A DNA stretch of 64,000 nt from Erythrobacter sp. BLCC-B19 (GCF_028621955.1 NZ_CP117516.1:704001-768000), one strand, 5' to 3'; numbered from the stretch's first letter, positions 43,464 through 52,900 are shown. The notes: a model not told the origin generated them from the sequence alone. Program-made: numbers and translations.

Positions 43464-44192
43464 GTGACACTGAAACCTACAGCCGTTCGGAACGCTTCAG
43501 TGATCGCCATGACGATGGCCCTGCTGGTAGGTTGCGCATCGACCCCGGATCCGGTGATCGGGCCGAGCGTGGTGCAACCGCGCAGCGAACTGGGCCAGGG
43601 CGACTATTCGTACCAGCGCCCGACGACCTATCTGCTGCGTCCTGCGGACAAGATTTCGATCAGCGTCTTCCGCGAGCCGGAGTTTTCCATCGCCTCGATC
43701 CAGATCGGCGTGGAAGGCAACGTTTCGCTCCCGATGCTGGGCTCGATCCCTGCGGCCGGCATGACCGCGCGGCAGTTTGAGCAGGATGTCACCCGGCGGC
43801 TCGCCGCAGCGGGCCTCAAGTCGCCCGTCGTGAGCGTCAACATCGCCGAATATGCCTCGCACATGGTGACGGTCGAGGGAGCTGTGACGGAGCCGGGGGT
43901 TTACACCTTCCAGCCCGGTGCCCGCCTGTCGGCGGCGATCGCGATGGCGCGCGGTCCGAAGCGGACCGCCAAGACCGATCAGGTCGCGGTTTTCCGTGAG
44001 AGCCCCGAAGGCATCATGGTCGCCAAGTTCGACTACAATCAGATGTCGCAGGGCACGATGCTTGACCCTGTTCTTCAGCCCGGTGACCGGGTCGTGATGG
44101 GAACCGACGGCCTGTCGGTATTCTGGGAGGATCTGCTGAAGGCCTTGCCCGCATTTGGCGTATTTGCCGCGGCTGGCGTGAACAGCAACTAA
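43464..44192 (+). CDS. Polysaccharide export outer-membrane lipoprotein (Wza type)
   Basis: The protein has 242 residues. It has the lipobox ALLVGC (Cys24), then YLLRPADKISISVFREPEFS, the start of the Poly_export domain, VEGNVSLPMLGSIPAAGMTA, and the SLBB domain VTVEGAVTEPGVYTF. It is shorter than E. coli Wza and resembles the GumB/ExoF-like short forms. GTG 43464 has an excellent AAGGGAGG 6 bases upstream. It leads the operon, with the tyrosine autokinase gene 4 bases later. This is a second export channel, distinct from the KpsD-type protein at 1-300. Confidence 0.93.
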   Translation: MTLKPTAVRNASVIAMTMALLVGCASTPDPVIGPSVVQPRSELGQGDYSYQRPTTYLLRPADKISISVFREPEFSIASIQIGVEGNVSLPMLGSIPAAGMTARQFEQDVTRRLAAAGLKSPVVSVNIAEYASHMVTVEGAVTEPGVYTFQPGARLSAAIAMARGPKRTAKTDQVAVFRESPEGIMVAKFDYNQMSQGTMLDPVLQPGDRVVMGTDGLSVFWEDLLKALPAFGVFAAAGVNSN

Positions 44193-44196
44193 GATT

Positions 44197-46401
44197 ATGA
44201 ACGAACGATCAATTGTCGATGCGTCCAATGCTGCCCCGCAGGGCACTTGGCTTGATTCCTATATGCCGGACGGCCCGCTGGGGCCGGTCCAACCGCGTGC
44301 GCGGGCGGTCACCTTCGAATCGATCCGCGGGGTCATTTATCGGCAACGCTGGGTGTTTGCCGCGGCGCTGGTCGTCGCTATGCTTGGCGGGTTGGCGCTC
44401 ACGCTGCTCGCGACACCGATGTATCAGGCTGACGCCAAGGTCAGCGTGAAGCCCTATGGGCAGTATATCGTCGAAGGGCAGGAGACGGATCCCGGCTTCA
44501 ATCCGGTGCAGATCTACGACTACCTGGCAACGCAGGCCGAGGTGATCCGGAGCCGCAGCCTCGCTGAATCCGTGGTCGATCAGCTCAATCTCGCCAATCG
44601 TGCCGACCTGCTCGGCAAGGATGTCGAGGAAGGCCGCTCGCCGAACATGACCGACGAGCAGTGGCTGAAGGCGAAAAAGGAACTCGCGGTCAGCATTCTC
44701 ACGTCTGGTGTGGTCACTGAAGTGCCGACGAAGAACTGGGTGCTGACGATCAGCTTCCAGTCCGAAAGCCCGACGCTGGCGGCGGAAATCGCCAATGGCT
44801 ACGCCGATGCCTTCGTGCGGACGGGATCGAGCAAATCGATCGAAAGCAGCACCTACGCCGTCGATTACCTCAAGAAGCAGATCGACGAGACGCGCCTGCG
44901 CCTAGCAGAGGCCGAGCAGGCCGCCAATGGCTATGCCCGCAACAGCGGGATCATCGTCCAATCTGCGGGCGGTGAGGAAAACACGGAACCCACCACGCTC
45001 ACTGCCAGCAACCTTGCGAGCATCAACGCGCGCGTCTCGAACGCACGCGCTGCCCGCATTGAAGCCGAGCAGCGCTGGCGGGCAATCCAGTCGCTCCCGG
45101 CTGCTCAGCTTCCTGAAGTCCAGTCCAATCCGGCACTGCAAAACCTGATCGGCGATCGCTCTGCGAAGATGAGCCAGCTGGTCGAGCTGCGGCAGCGCTA
45201 CAATGACGACTTCCCGCAGATCCAGAACCTGCTGTCGCAGGTCGCCTTGCTCGACACGCAGATCGACCGGATCAGCAGCGACATCAAGGCCACCGTGCGC
45301 AATCAGTTCCTGGTCGCGCAGCGTCAGGAGCAGGCGCTCGAGGCAGAGCTGAACGCCCTGACCGGGGATCGTCTGGTCGAACAGGATCAGCAGGTTGAAC
45401 TGACCGTGCTCGAGCGCGAGGCGCAGGCTCTGCGCGACCAGCTCAAGTCGCTGCTGGATCGCTACAACCAGGTGAACAGCGCGGCCGCGATTGATCCGGG
45501 CACGATCACCAAGATCGATTCGGCGATGGTGCCGGGGGCGCCGTTCTCGCCCAACCTCTTCAAGAACCTTGGCCTGTCGCTGTTGCTTGGTCTTGCGCTG
45601 GGGGCAGCGCTTGCTGTCCTTCGCGAAACGCTCGACGATCGGATCCGGTCGCTCGACGAAATCGAGACAAAGCTCGGCCTGTCGCTGTTGGGCTACACCC
45701 CTCACGTGGAAAATCGCGACATCGAGCTGCTGGGCACCAACCGCTTCAGCGCCTTGATGGAAGCCTATTCCTCAATCCGGGCTGCCATCGACTTTTCGTT
45801 GCCGCGCAATCGCAACGTGATCCAGCTCACCAGCAGCAAGGCGAGCGAAGGCAAGAGCACCACGGCCGTGATCCTGGCAGAGCTTTTCGCCAATCTCGGA
45901 CGCAAGACCTTGTTGGTCGATGCCGACTTGCGGCGCCCTTCGGTGGCGGGCCTGCTCGATATCGAACGCCCCAAGGTTGGCGTTGTCGAGGTGTTGCTCG
46001 GCCACGTGGAACTGGAAGCTGCCATCGTGAAGGGCGTGCACGAGAACCTCGACATTCTGCCGGTTGGCGAAATTCCGCCCAATCCGACCGAGATCCTCGC
46101 TTCGCGCCAGATGCGGGACTTCATCGAGAAGTACCGCCACGAATATTCGCTGATCATCTTCGATTCGTGCCCGGTGATGGGCCTCGCAGATGCACCGACC
46201 CTCGCTCACCTGGTCGACGGCACGGTGTTCGTCCTCGAAGCCAATCGCCTTCCGTTCGGTCAGGCCCGTTCGGCCGTGCGCCGGATCACGGTTGCGGGCG
46301 GAAAGATGATCGGGGTTGTGCTGACGAAGTACCGCGCCCTGCAGGCAGGTCAGTCCTACAGCTACCAATACGGCTACTACGAATACGGACGGGACAAGTA
46401 A
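44197..46401 (+). CDS. Polysaccharide co-polymerase with BY-type tyrosine autokinase domain (Wzc/GumC-like)
   Basis: The protein has 734 residues. TM1 is at about 51-72, the periplasmic Wzz region has a long coiled coil, and TM2 is at about 457-475 after a proline-containing PGAPFSPN motif. The cytoplasmic BY-kinase domain has Walker A SSKASEGKSTTA (about 546-557), Walker A' TLLVDADLRRPS (about 571-582) and IIFDSCPVMGLAD. The C-terminus carries six tyrosines within residues 721-730. Such proteins control chain length in Wzx/Wzy-dependent systems through cycles of autophosphorylation. No Wzb-type phosphatase gene is in the window. Confidence 0.94.
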   Translation: MNERSIVDASNAAPQGTWLDSYMPDGPLGPVQPRARAVTFESIRGVIYRQRWVFAAALVVAMLGGLALTLLATPMYQADAKVSVKPYGQYIVEGQETDPGFNPVQIYDYLATQAEVIRSRSLAESVVDQLNLANRADLLGKDVEEGRSPNMTDEQWLKAKKELAVSILTSGVVTEVPTKNWVLTISFQSESPTLAAEIANGYADAFVRTGSSKSIESSTYAVDYLKKQIDETRLRLAEAEQAANGYARNSGIIVQSAGGEENTEPTTLTASNLASINARVSNARAARIEAEQRWRAIQSLPAAQLPEVQSNPALQNLIGDRSAKMSQLVELRQRYNDDFPQIQNLLSQVALLDTQIDRISSDIKATVRNQFLVAQRQEQALEAELNALTGDRLVEQDQQVELTVLEREAQALRDQLKSLLDRYNQVNSAAAIDPGTITKIDSAMVPGAPFSPNLFKNLGLSLLLGLALGAALAVLRETLDDRIRSLDEIETKLGLSLLGYTPHVENRDIELLGTNRFSALMEAYSSIRAAIDFSLPRNRNVIQLTSSKASEGKSTTAVILAELFANLGRKTLLVDADLRRPSVAGLLDIERPKVGVVEVLLGHVELEAAIVKGVHENLDILPVGEIPPNPTEILASRQMRDFIEKYRHEYSLIIFDSCPVMGLADAPTLAHLVDGTVFVLEANRLPFGQARSAVRRITVAGGKMIGVVLTKYRALQAGQSYSYQYGYYEYGRDK

Positions 46402-46517
46402 CCCCCGCATAATGGCATGGGTCGGCAGGTGCATCGCGCTTGCCGGCCGCCCCGACCTCTCCCGGATCGTGTCGCGATCCAGACCCGCTAATCCGGATTG
46501 GAACGAAGGCGCAGGCG

Positions 46518-47390
46518 ATGTTGGAAACGGCACCCTTCACGGTCATCATTCCTGCGCACAACGAAGAAGCAGTGATCGCCCGCTGCCTCAAGAATATCTT
46601 CGATCAAGCCCCGCCGGGCGCGCTGCAGGTGATCGTTGCTGCCAATGGCTGCACCGATCGAACCGTTGAAATTGCCCGTGAAGCGGCACCCGAGGCGCTG
46701 GTTCTCGATCTGCCGGTCGGTTCGAAAACGGCGGCCATCAATGCCGCTAATCTACGGGCTGACCACTTCCCCCGAATCTATGTCGATGCAGATGTCGAAT
46801 GCGGATACCACACGCTCGTGGCACTTGCGGAGGCACTCGCCGAACCGGGCGTGATGACGGCTGCGCCTGCGATCCGAATGGATCTTTCGAGGTGCAACTT
46901 TCTGATGAAGGCCTATTACCGCGCGTGGTCTCTCCAGCCCTATGCACGCGCGGGCAAAGGCGGGGCGGGTTGCTACGGATTGTCGGCTGCGGCTCTCGCG
47001 GCCGTTGGAGAATTTCCGCCAATCATTGGTGATGACATCTGGATCCACACGCGTTTCCCCGACGAACAAAAGCGTTTTCTCGCTAGGGACAGACATGGGC
47101 AGCCGGTCTTTTCGGTCGTCTATCCTCCGCGCACCGCCCGCGAGCAGGTGCGGGTCGAGGCGCGACGACAAAACGGGAATGCCGAGGTCAAGCGGCTCTA
47201 TCCCAGCCCTTACTTCGCCAATGCCAACAATGGCGGTGGACTATCTGCTGCCCTGCGCAGCGGAGCAGGACCGATCGACCTGCTGATCTTTTTCGCGATA
47301 AAGTTTGCCGCGCGCACTCTTGCCCGGTGGAACCGTCAACGGGGGCGCGGGTCTACCTGGACTCGCGATCTATCGACCCGCGAGGCATGA
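46518..47390 (+). CDS. Family 2 glycosyltransferase
   Basis: The protein has 290 residues. FTVIIPAHNEEAVIARCL, IVAANGCTDRTVEIAREAAP and the DAD-type motif IYVDADVECGYHTL mark a GT-A fold GT2 enzyme, with IIGDDIWIHTRFP as a further acidic motif. The C-terminal region has a hydrophobic stretch (LLIFFAIKFAARTLAR) that may associate with the membrane. ATG 46518 is chosen since conservation starts there; the frame is open from 46440. It is 116 bases after the kinase gene and 10 bases before the next GT2 gene. Donor not assigned. Confidence 0.86.
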   Translation: MLETAPFTVIIPAHNEEAVIARCLKNIFDQAPPGALQVIVAANGCTDRTVEIAREAAPEALVLDLPVGSKTAAINAANLRADHFPRIYVDADVECGYHTLVALAEALAEPGVMTAAPAIRMDLSRCNFLMKAYYRAWSLQPYARAGKGGAGCYGLSAAALAAVGEFPPIIGDDIWIHTRFPDEQKRFLARDRHGQPVFSVVYPPRTAREQVRVEARRQNGNAEVKRLYPSPYFANANNGGGLSAALRSGAGPIDLLIFFAIKFAARTLARWNRQRGRGSTWTRDLSTREA

Positions 47391-47400
47391 CATAACAGCG

Positions 47401-48363
47401 ATGCTAGACGAAAATTCGAACGCACCTGCGCCCCATGTCAGCATCATGGTGGTGGCCTATAATTCGGCGGCCATCATCGCTGCCTGCCTTCGTTCGATCG
47501 CCCACGCCTGTACGCGCCACACTTATGAGGTTCTGCTGGTCGACAATGGCGACGGTTCGACCGAGGCTTTCGTGAAGGCGAACTTTCCCGATGTCCGGAT
47601 TGCCCCGAGCCGTGGCAATGTCGGGTTTGCGGGCGGCAACAACATTCTGGCAGAGCACGCCCGCGGAGCGTATCTCCTGCTCCTCAACCCGGATGTCGAA
47701 CTGAAGCCGGGCGCTGTCGACCTCCTCCTTGATGCGGCATCGGCGTATCCAGAGGCGGCGGCTTGGGGCGGCGTCACGCTTGATCGGAACGACCGCCCCG
47801 ATCTCGGCAACACTGTCCACGTGCCATCACTTGCCGAAATGGCCAGCCGGACGATCGGCACATCCAGTGCGGCGCGCAGTGAAATCGAAGGTGTCGATAC
47901 AGACACGAAAGTGGGCGTGCTGAGCGGCAGTTTCGTGATGTTCTCACGCGCCGCATGGGACGAAGTCGGCGGGCTTGATGATCGCTATTTCCTCTACTGC
48001 GAGGAAGTGGATCTGTTCTACCGGCTGGCACAGCGCGGCTATTCGTTCTGGAGGATCGGACAGGCGCGGGCCTATCATGACATCGGTCATGGCGAGGCGC
48101 TTAACGCAAAGCGGATGCTCTACCGTGCTGCAGGGAATATGCAGTTTGCGCGCTCGCACTGGAGCAAGCCTCGTCAGTTCCTTGCCTTCCTGTTCACTTG
48201 GATCGGAGCGTGGCAAAGGCTTATCGCAGGCCGCCTGCTCGGGCGCTGGAGACCGCGGATTGCGCTCGTCGGCGAGAGTCACCGGGACATTGCTCTGCGC
48301 CCCGGATACTGGGGGTATGGTTATGATCCAGTGCGCGGATTGCTCGCCAAACTCCCGCGCTGA
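47401..48363 (+). CDS. Family 2 glycosyltransferase, rhamnosyltransferase-like
   Basis: The protein has 320 residues. VSIMVVAYNSAAIIAACL, LLVDNGDGSTEAF, NVGFAGGNN and LLLLNPDVEL form the typical pattern of GT2 enzymes of the WbbL/RfbF rhamnosyl type, and YFLYCEEVDLFYRLAQRGY is the acceptor-side motif. dTDP-rhamnose is made by rfbACDB at the window's right end, which fits a rhamnosyltransferase, but the donor is inference. ATG 47401 begins the protein. It ends 16 bases before the convergent Wzy-like gene. Confidence 0.87.
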   Translation: MLDENSNAPAPHVSIMVVAYNSAAIIAACLRSIAHACTRHTYEVLLVDNGDGSTEAFVKANFPDVRIAPSRGNVGFAGGNNILAEHARGAYLLLLNPDVELKPGAVDLLLDAASAYPEAAAWGGVTLDRNDRPDLGNTVHVPSLAEMASRTIGTSSAARSEIEGVDTDTKVGVLSGSFVMFSRAAWDEVGGLDDRYFLYCEEVDLFYRLAQRGYSFWRIGQARAYHDIGHGEALNAKRMLYRAAGNMQFARSHWSKPRQFLAFLFTWIGAWQRLIAGRLLGRWRPRIALVGESHRDIALRPGYWGYGYDPVRGLLAKLPR

Positions 48364-48379
48364 AACCGGCAGTTCAGCA

Positions 48380-49753
48380 CTAACGGGCGATTGACGGTCG
48401 GCTGTGTGTGCCCGGGCGGTCTTGCCCCGGCATCGGTGCAGGCACCGGCATCGGACGCATGGGAACAGGCGCAGGCGCAGCCTGGAAACCAAGGGTGACC
48501 GTCAGGCCGAGCAGCATGAAGAACCATGCAAGGCTGGCCATCCACAGGGAAACCGAATTCAGGCCGAGCGCAAAGACCGCGACCGAAATCGCCACACCAA
48601 TGAGGAGACGTCGGTCCCTCGGCGGCATACGCGACGAACGCAAGGCAACCGCAACAACACCCATCAGCGTCGCCCCGAGCGCCAGGATCGCCACCGGAAT
48701 TCCGAATCGCAGAGCCAGGATGAGCCAAAACCAGTCAAACGAATCCGAATGCATCCAATCTGGCCTGTCCCAGTTCGCATAACCGATCCCGAACCAGGGG
48801 TTGTCGGCAACGTTCTGCGAGCCGTACTTCCAGATAAGCACACGATTGTAGGCCGACACGGAGTTCAGCGAGGCGTACCGAACCAACAGGTTGTAAAAGC
48901 CGGAATTACTCGAGCTCTCGACCATGACGTACAACATCGTGATCGCACCGACGAACTGCTTCCACGTGAGGTTGGCAACCCGCTCCACCAGCCAGTTATA
49001 GCCACACAGCAGCGCGCCAACCACAAGTCCGAGCATCGCCGCCGAGCTCATGGTGAAAGCGCCCAGAAGTGAGGCGATCAGCGAGAATGCCTTTGGCCAA
49101 CCTCGAAGTCCGGCAAACATGTAGAGCGGCAGAAAGCTGGCAAGGAAAATGCCGGTCAAGATCGGGTGAGGTAGCGACGCGACGCCGCGCATGAACCCCA
49201 TTCTGACGTCCCAACGACCGGGGCCGCCAAATTTGCCGGTAAGGGCAGACGCCAAGGGATGGATGATCGGCCGATGACTGATCGCCTCTGCCGCGACAAT
49301 CACCCCGGTGAATATGATTCCCGGTGCGACAAGAATCAGGAACTTTCTGAGATCATCCGGGGTCTGAATCGTTGTGCGCGCAAGGAAATAGGCAAGCCCG
49401 ATGTCCACGAGGTGCGAGCCGCCTTGGACCAGAGTGTCTGCGAGCGATTGGCTGGTTACGTAGGAGGCCAGCGTGATCCAGGCGATCGCCAGCACCACAA
49501 GGAGGTCTGGCCATGCGAACCTCACCTTCGACTTGAGAGCGCTCGAAGCGATGTAAATGCTAAGTACCAGCAAGGCGATCCGATATGGCGACATCAGAAT
49601 GCCGGCCACGTCGAAATTGAACTGCTGCGGCACCAACAGAAGATAGAGCACCACAGCCGCGATCGAGACCCGCTTCATGCTGTCATCATTTGCGGCAGCC
49701 CGCACCCGCATTTGCGGATGAGGGCGACTCGGATTTGCTTGGGCAAGGCTCAT
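48380..49753 (-). CDS. Wzy-like polysaccharide polymerase / O-antigen ligase family membrane protein
   Basis: The protein has 457 residues with about 10-12 hydrophobic segments. The largest periplasmic loop, with YNRVLIWKYGSQNVADNPWF and then GIGYANWDRPDWMHSD, is the signature region of Wzy_C/O-antigen ligase domains ('R...W......i..nPl.GiG'). The C-terminal tail is Pro/Met-rich (PVPMRPMPVPAPMPG). It is transcribed opposite to the export genes. Polymerisation of flipped repeat units in the periplasm is the likely role. ATG 49753 starts it, and ATG 49678 is an alternative. Confidence 0.85.
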   Translation of the reverse strand: MSLAQANPSRPHPQMRVRAAANDDSMKRVSIAAVVLYLLLVPQQFNFDVAGILMSPYRIALLVLSIYIASSALKSKVRFAWPDLLVVLAIAWITLASYVTSQSLADTLVQGGSHLVDIGLAYFLARTTIQTPDDLRKFLILVAPGIIFTGVIVAAEAISHRPIIHPLASALTGKFGGPGRWDVRMGFMRGVASLPHPILTGIFLASFLPLYMFAGLRGWPKAFSLIASLLGAFTMSSAAMLGLVVGALLCGYNWLVERVANLTWKQFVGAITMLYVMVESSSNSGFYNLLVRYASLNSVSAYNRVLIWKYGSQNVADNPWFGIGYANWDRPDWMHSDSFDWFWLILALRFGIPVAILALGATLMGVVAVALRSSRMPPRDRRLLIGVAISVAVFALGLNSVSLWMASLAWFFMLLGLTVTLGFQAAPAPVPMRPMPVPAPMPGQDRPGTHSRPSIAR

Positions 49754-50039
49754 ACGCTGCAGGACCTATCAATCTTCGTTCGTCAGGCGCCTCGCACCAC
49801 CGAAGTGGCCAGATCAAAGGCTCAAGCGCCAAACAGCACACGCGGTAACCCAATGCCGGGTGCCACCATGCGCACATCCGCGACGGTTCTTACCCGGACG
49901 CTCGCGCGCAGTCACGCCCCTCTCGAAAATAAGCGAGCCGCGCCGACGGCAAGTCCAGAGCCGCTTCAGAAACAGCTTTCCTACAAATAACCTATTTGGT
50001 TACTTGTTGCCCGAATCGTAACTAGGAAAGGTTATCGAC
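49754..50039. promoter_or_regulatory. Divergent promoter region between the Wzy-like gene and the spike unit
   Basis: This 286-base gap is noticeably AT-richer near the spike gene. TAACC-TATTT-GGTTA (49988-50002) is a perfect 5-base inverted repeat, and further GTAAC and GGTTA half-sites follow within 35 bases, so a repressor array is possible. AGGAAAGG lies about 9 bases before ATG 50040. No gene is seen in the gap. Confidence 0.5.
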
Positions 50040-50306
50040 ATGGCTGACAAGTTTCAGGGATATTCGGCAAGTATGCTCACGCCGAGCGAGAACGCCTATC
50101 CCGTCGTGCCCGACGACGTTCAGCCGCTCGCCTTCGTGCCGAAATATCTCTATATCGGCACCGCCGGTAACGTGGCGCTCCGCACCACCGATAGTGCGGC
50201 GGACGTCGTCTTCAAGAACGTGCCCGCCGGAGCCTACCTTTTCGTCAGGGCCAGCCACGTCCGCGCGAACGGCACCACTGCTTCTTCGATCATTGCCTGC
50301 GCCTGA
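50040..50306 (+). CDS. Small spike base-like protein, phage / gene transfer agent RCAP_Rcc01079-like family
   Basis: The protein has 88 residues. The body KYLYIGTAGNVALRT, then VVFKNVPAGAYLFVRASHVR and NGTTASSIIACA, follows the pattern 'aLYvGtaGdv.v....g..vtf.nvpaG...p.rv..v.atGTtA..ivA', which I recall for spike base proteins of the Rcc01079 type. In Rhodobacter capsulatus, Rcc01079 and Rcc01080 (GhsA/GhsB) are head spikes of the gene transfer agent needed to bind the capsule. Here the protein precedes an 830-residue spike-like protein with a one-base stop/start overlap. The family call is from pattern memory and needs an HMM search. Confidence 0.7.
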   Translation: MADKFQGYSASMLTPSENAYPVVPDDVQPLAFVPKYLYIGTAGNVALRTTDSAADVVFKNVPAGAYLFVRASHVRANGTTASSIIACA

Positions 50307-52798
50307 TGCTGACGCAGATGATCCTGAGCGCCCAGTCGCTCCTCGCCGCTGCTCCGCGTGCCTCTGCCGACTACGTCGTCGCAAACGACGCGGAGTGGAA
50401 TGCGGTGTTCGCCAACACTGCCGCGACGTTGGCGGGCAAGATCGTGGAGATTGTCGGCGACAACTTCACCCAACGCGAAATCACCGACAAGGACATCTGG
50501 GCCGCTGGAGGCCGGCTGACGATCCGCGGGGCGAACCAGGCAGCCAAACTTCCCTCGGTCATTCTCAACGGGGTTGTGCGGGGAATCGACTTCGCCGCCC
50601 TCAATTTCCAGATGAAGGGCTGGCCCGCCTCCTGGGCGGCCTGCGTCATCTTCAATAATGGCACTTTCGGCAAGCTGCGGTTCCTGAATGGCACCAGTTT
50701 CCGACATGGCTACGGGACGTCGCTGGTCGACTTCGACACCGATGCCGACTTGCCGGAGTACGAACGGGTCAGCAACGTCCGCACGGCCACGACGACCAGC
50801 CAGACCTTTCCGCTCACCTGGAAGAGCGCTGCGGCACCCTCGGGCTGGATCGAGTTCTTCAACCGCGGCACCAACAGCGTGCGCGTGGCGGTCGGCGGAT
50901 CAGGGGTGGTGGCGACCGGCACGAGCCAACTGGTCGCAGCGGGCGCAAGGGCACGCCTCCAGACCGGCATTTCGCCCGGCACCTCCACCCACTTTGCCGT
51001 GCTTGCCACAAGTGGCACCAGCGAGGTCAACGCTCGGACAGAGATCGGCCTCAGCGCATACCTGTCTGCGGCATTCCAGCAAACTGGTGCAGCCATCATT
51101 GAAGACATCGAGCTGCGCGGTTGCGTGTTCCGCGATCTCGATAATGGTCTGAAAGGCCTGCGCCCTCGGGTCAGTCTGGTTGCGATGGATTGCGATTTCG
51201 ACCGGATTTACCAGGACATCATCTCGCTCGCTCCGGACAGCAGCGCGACGAGCTACTTTCTCCGCAATATCGAAAGCCTGCCGTTCTCGCGCTCGGGCAT
51301 CGCGGAAGACCTGCAAGGCGATGCACGCGATCCGCATGGCGACCAATGCCAGCTGTTCAGCAATTCGGGCACAGGAGCCATTGGGCCCGTCTTTTATGCC
51401 GGCAATCGCATTCGTCTCACGCCGAGACGGCCAGGTGCACAAAGTCAGGGCATCTTCTGGTCGGACAATGATGTCGATCCCTGCTTTGACAACCTCTACA
51501 TCATCTCGACGATGCAAACCGGCGGCGCGACGCGGGCGATTTCGATCGGAGAGGCAGGCACGCCTTTCAAGACCCGCAATGCCTTCATCTATGGGGCAAC
51601 GCTGATCGACGGGCGCGATCCGTCAGCGACGGGCCCAACGCTGACGATCGACCACGACGGCGACGGTTCGGTCTATGTCGGCAAATGCCTTGCCCCGGCC
51701 ATGATCGCGACCGATGCCCCGCTTCTGCTCGACGGCAACCTCTCCGGAGTGACGCCGGCGACGTTGCCGAACATCGCAAACCTGTCGGCCGCCAATGATC
51801 GGGCCAGCATCGACGCGGCCATGACGACCGTCGGGGTCGGCGCGGGGATCGGCGCTGCCGCGACCGGCAGCGCCATCGATTGGGAGACCAGTGATCACAC
51901 AGCGGTGATCCGCTGGGACATGTTGCCAAGCGGCGCACACTGGAACACGCTCGCCGGGCAACCAATCAGCACGCTGATCACCTTGCCCTTGCGGAAGATA
52001 CTGAACCGTCGCGCAGGGCAGACCGTCAGCGTCGGCGCGGGCACCGAGTGGCGCAAGGTCGCGGCAGACGGCACCACAGAGTTGCAATCGTGGACAACGG
52101 CATCCGGCACCATCGAGCCCGACCAGTTCATCCAGATCAGAGGCATGACGGCCGTGGTCAGCGCCGCCACCTCGACGCTGACGGTGACAATCAACGGCTT
52201 CCCGCAGACAGTCACCACTGTGACATCGGACACTCCGGCCACACCGCTCACCCAGCCCGCGCTGTTGGGATACTTCGTTGATCAGGCAAATGTACCACCT
52301 GCCGTCAATCGGATGACGTTCAGGGGATGGTTCCGCTTCGCAGGCAGCGTCCCCAACACGGTCAAGCCCTTCGCCCAGGCGAGCACCGGTTGCGACCTCA
52401 TCGTGCTGGGCACAGGAGCGCTTAACGCGACAGTCGAGGACGGCGCTGGCCTTGCTGTACTCTTGAACGCGCAGGTCGCCCCGCCCGGAACGATCAAGGC
52501 GAACATCGGCCAAAGGATCGTCTTCGATGTCAATCAGGTCACCAAGGAAGTTCGCCTCACCGTCGACAATGCAACCTTTGTCACGCCCTTCGCCGTGCCG
52601 GGGAATGGCACCTTCCAGAGCAACCGTCAGGCCTCGTTTCTCGCAAGCGCGACCGGGCTGACAGCCCTTCCTTCCGGGACGCAGTTCGGCGATCTCTCGC
52701 TCGACTACAATGGTGTGACATACAAGACGATCAGCAACCTTGCCGCGCTTGCCAACGCTGATCCCTGGAAGGCAGGCACGGGCGTCTTCACCAACTGA
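50306..52798 (+). CDS. Large beta-helix / lectin-like spike or fibre protein
   Basis: The protein has 830 residues and no clear signal peptide (the first 20 residues lack an early basic charge). Residues about 25-135 and 250-440 look like right-handed beta-helix rungs with short repeated strands, Asn ladders and insertions such as CVIFNNGTFGKLRFLNGTSF. Residues about 145-245 form a beta-sandwich-like insert. Residues about 665-825 resemble a laminin-G/concanavalin-type domain (MTFRGWFRFAGSVPN, then VNQVTKEVRLTVDN). The pairing with the small upstream protein parallels GTA head spikes or tailspikes. Polysaccharide binding or cleavage is inferred; no catalytic residues are assigned. Confidence 0.7.
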   Translation: MLTQMILSAQSLLAAAPRASADYVVANDAEWNAVFANTAATLAGKIVEIVGDNFTQREITDKDIWAAGGRLTIRGANQAAKLPSVILNGVVRGIDFAALNFQMKGWPASWAACVIFNNGTFGKLRFLNGTSFRHGYGTSLVDFDTDADLPEYERVSNVRTATTTSQTFPLTWKSAAAPSGWIEFFNRGTNSVRVAVGGSGVVATGTSQLVAAGARARLQTGISPGTSTHFAVLATSGTSEVNARTEIGLSAYLSAAFQQTGAAIIEDIELRGCVFRDLDNGLKGLRPRVSLVAMDCDFDRIYQDIISLAPDSSATSYFLRNIESLPFSRSGIAEDLQGDARDPHGDQCQLFSNSGTGAIGPVFYAGNRIRLTPRRPGAQSQGIFWSDNDVDPCFDNLYIISTMQTGGATRAISIGEAGTPFKTRNAFIYGATLIDGRDPSATGPTLTIDHDGDGSVYVGKCLAPAMIATDAPLLLDGNLSGVTPATLPNIANLSAANDRASIDAAMTTVGVGAGIGAAATGSAIDWETSDHTAVIRWDMLPSGAHWNTLAGQPISTLITLPLRKILNRRAGQTVSVGAGTEWRKVAADGTTELQSWTTASGTIEPDQFIQIRGMTAVVSAATSTLTVTINGFPQTVTTVTSDTPATPLTQPALLGYFVDQANVPPAVNRMTFRGWFRFAGSVPNTVKPFAQASTGCDLIVLGTGALNATVEDGAGLAVLLNAQVAPPGTIKANIGQRIVFDVNQVTKEVRLTVDNATFVTPFAVPGNGTFQSNRQASFLASATGLTALPSGTQFGDLSLDYNGVTYKTISNLAALANADPWKAGTGVFTN

Positions 52799-52849
52799 GC
52801 AGGCTTTGCGCAGGCACCAGCATCGACCCGTCAAACCAATGCGCAGAAT

Positions 52850-52875
52850 CGGGAACTTCGCTCTCGAATTTCCCG
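52850..52875 (+). terminator. Hairpin between spike gene and flippase gene
   Basis: CGGGAACTTCG and CGAATTTCCCG form an 11-base stem with one mismatch and a CTCT loop. It starts 51 bases after the spike stop codon. No T-run follows. It may terminate the spike transcript and so insulate it from the flippase gene. Confidence 0.5.
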
Positions 52876-52900
52876 GAGAATGAAGTCAAAGGGGGGCACC

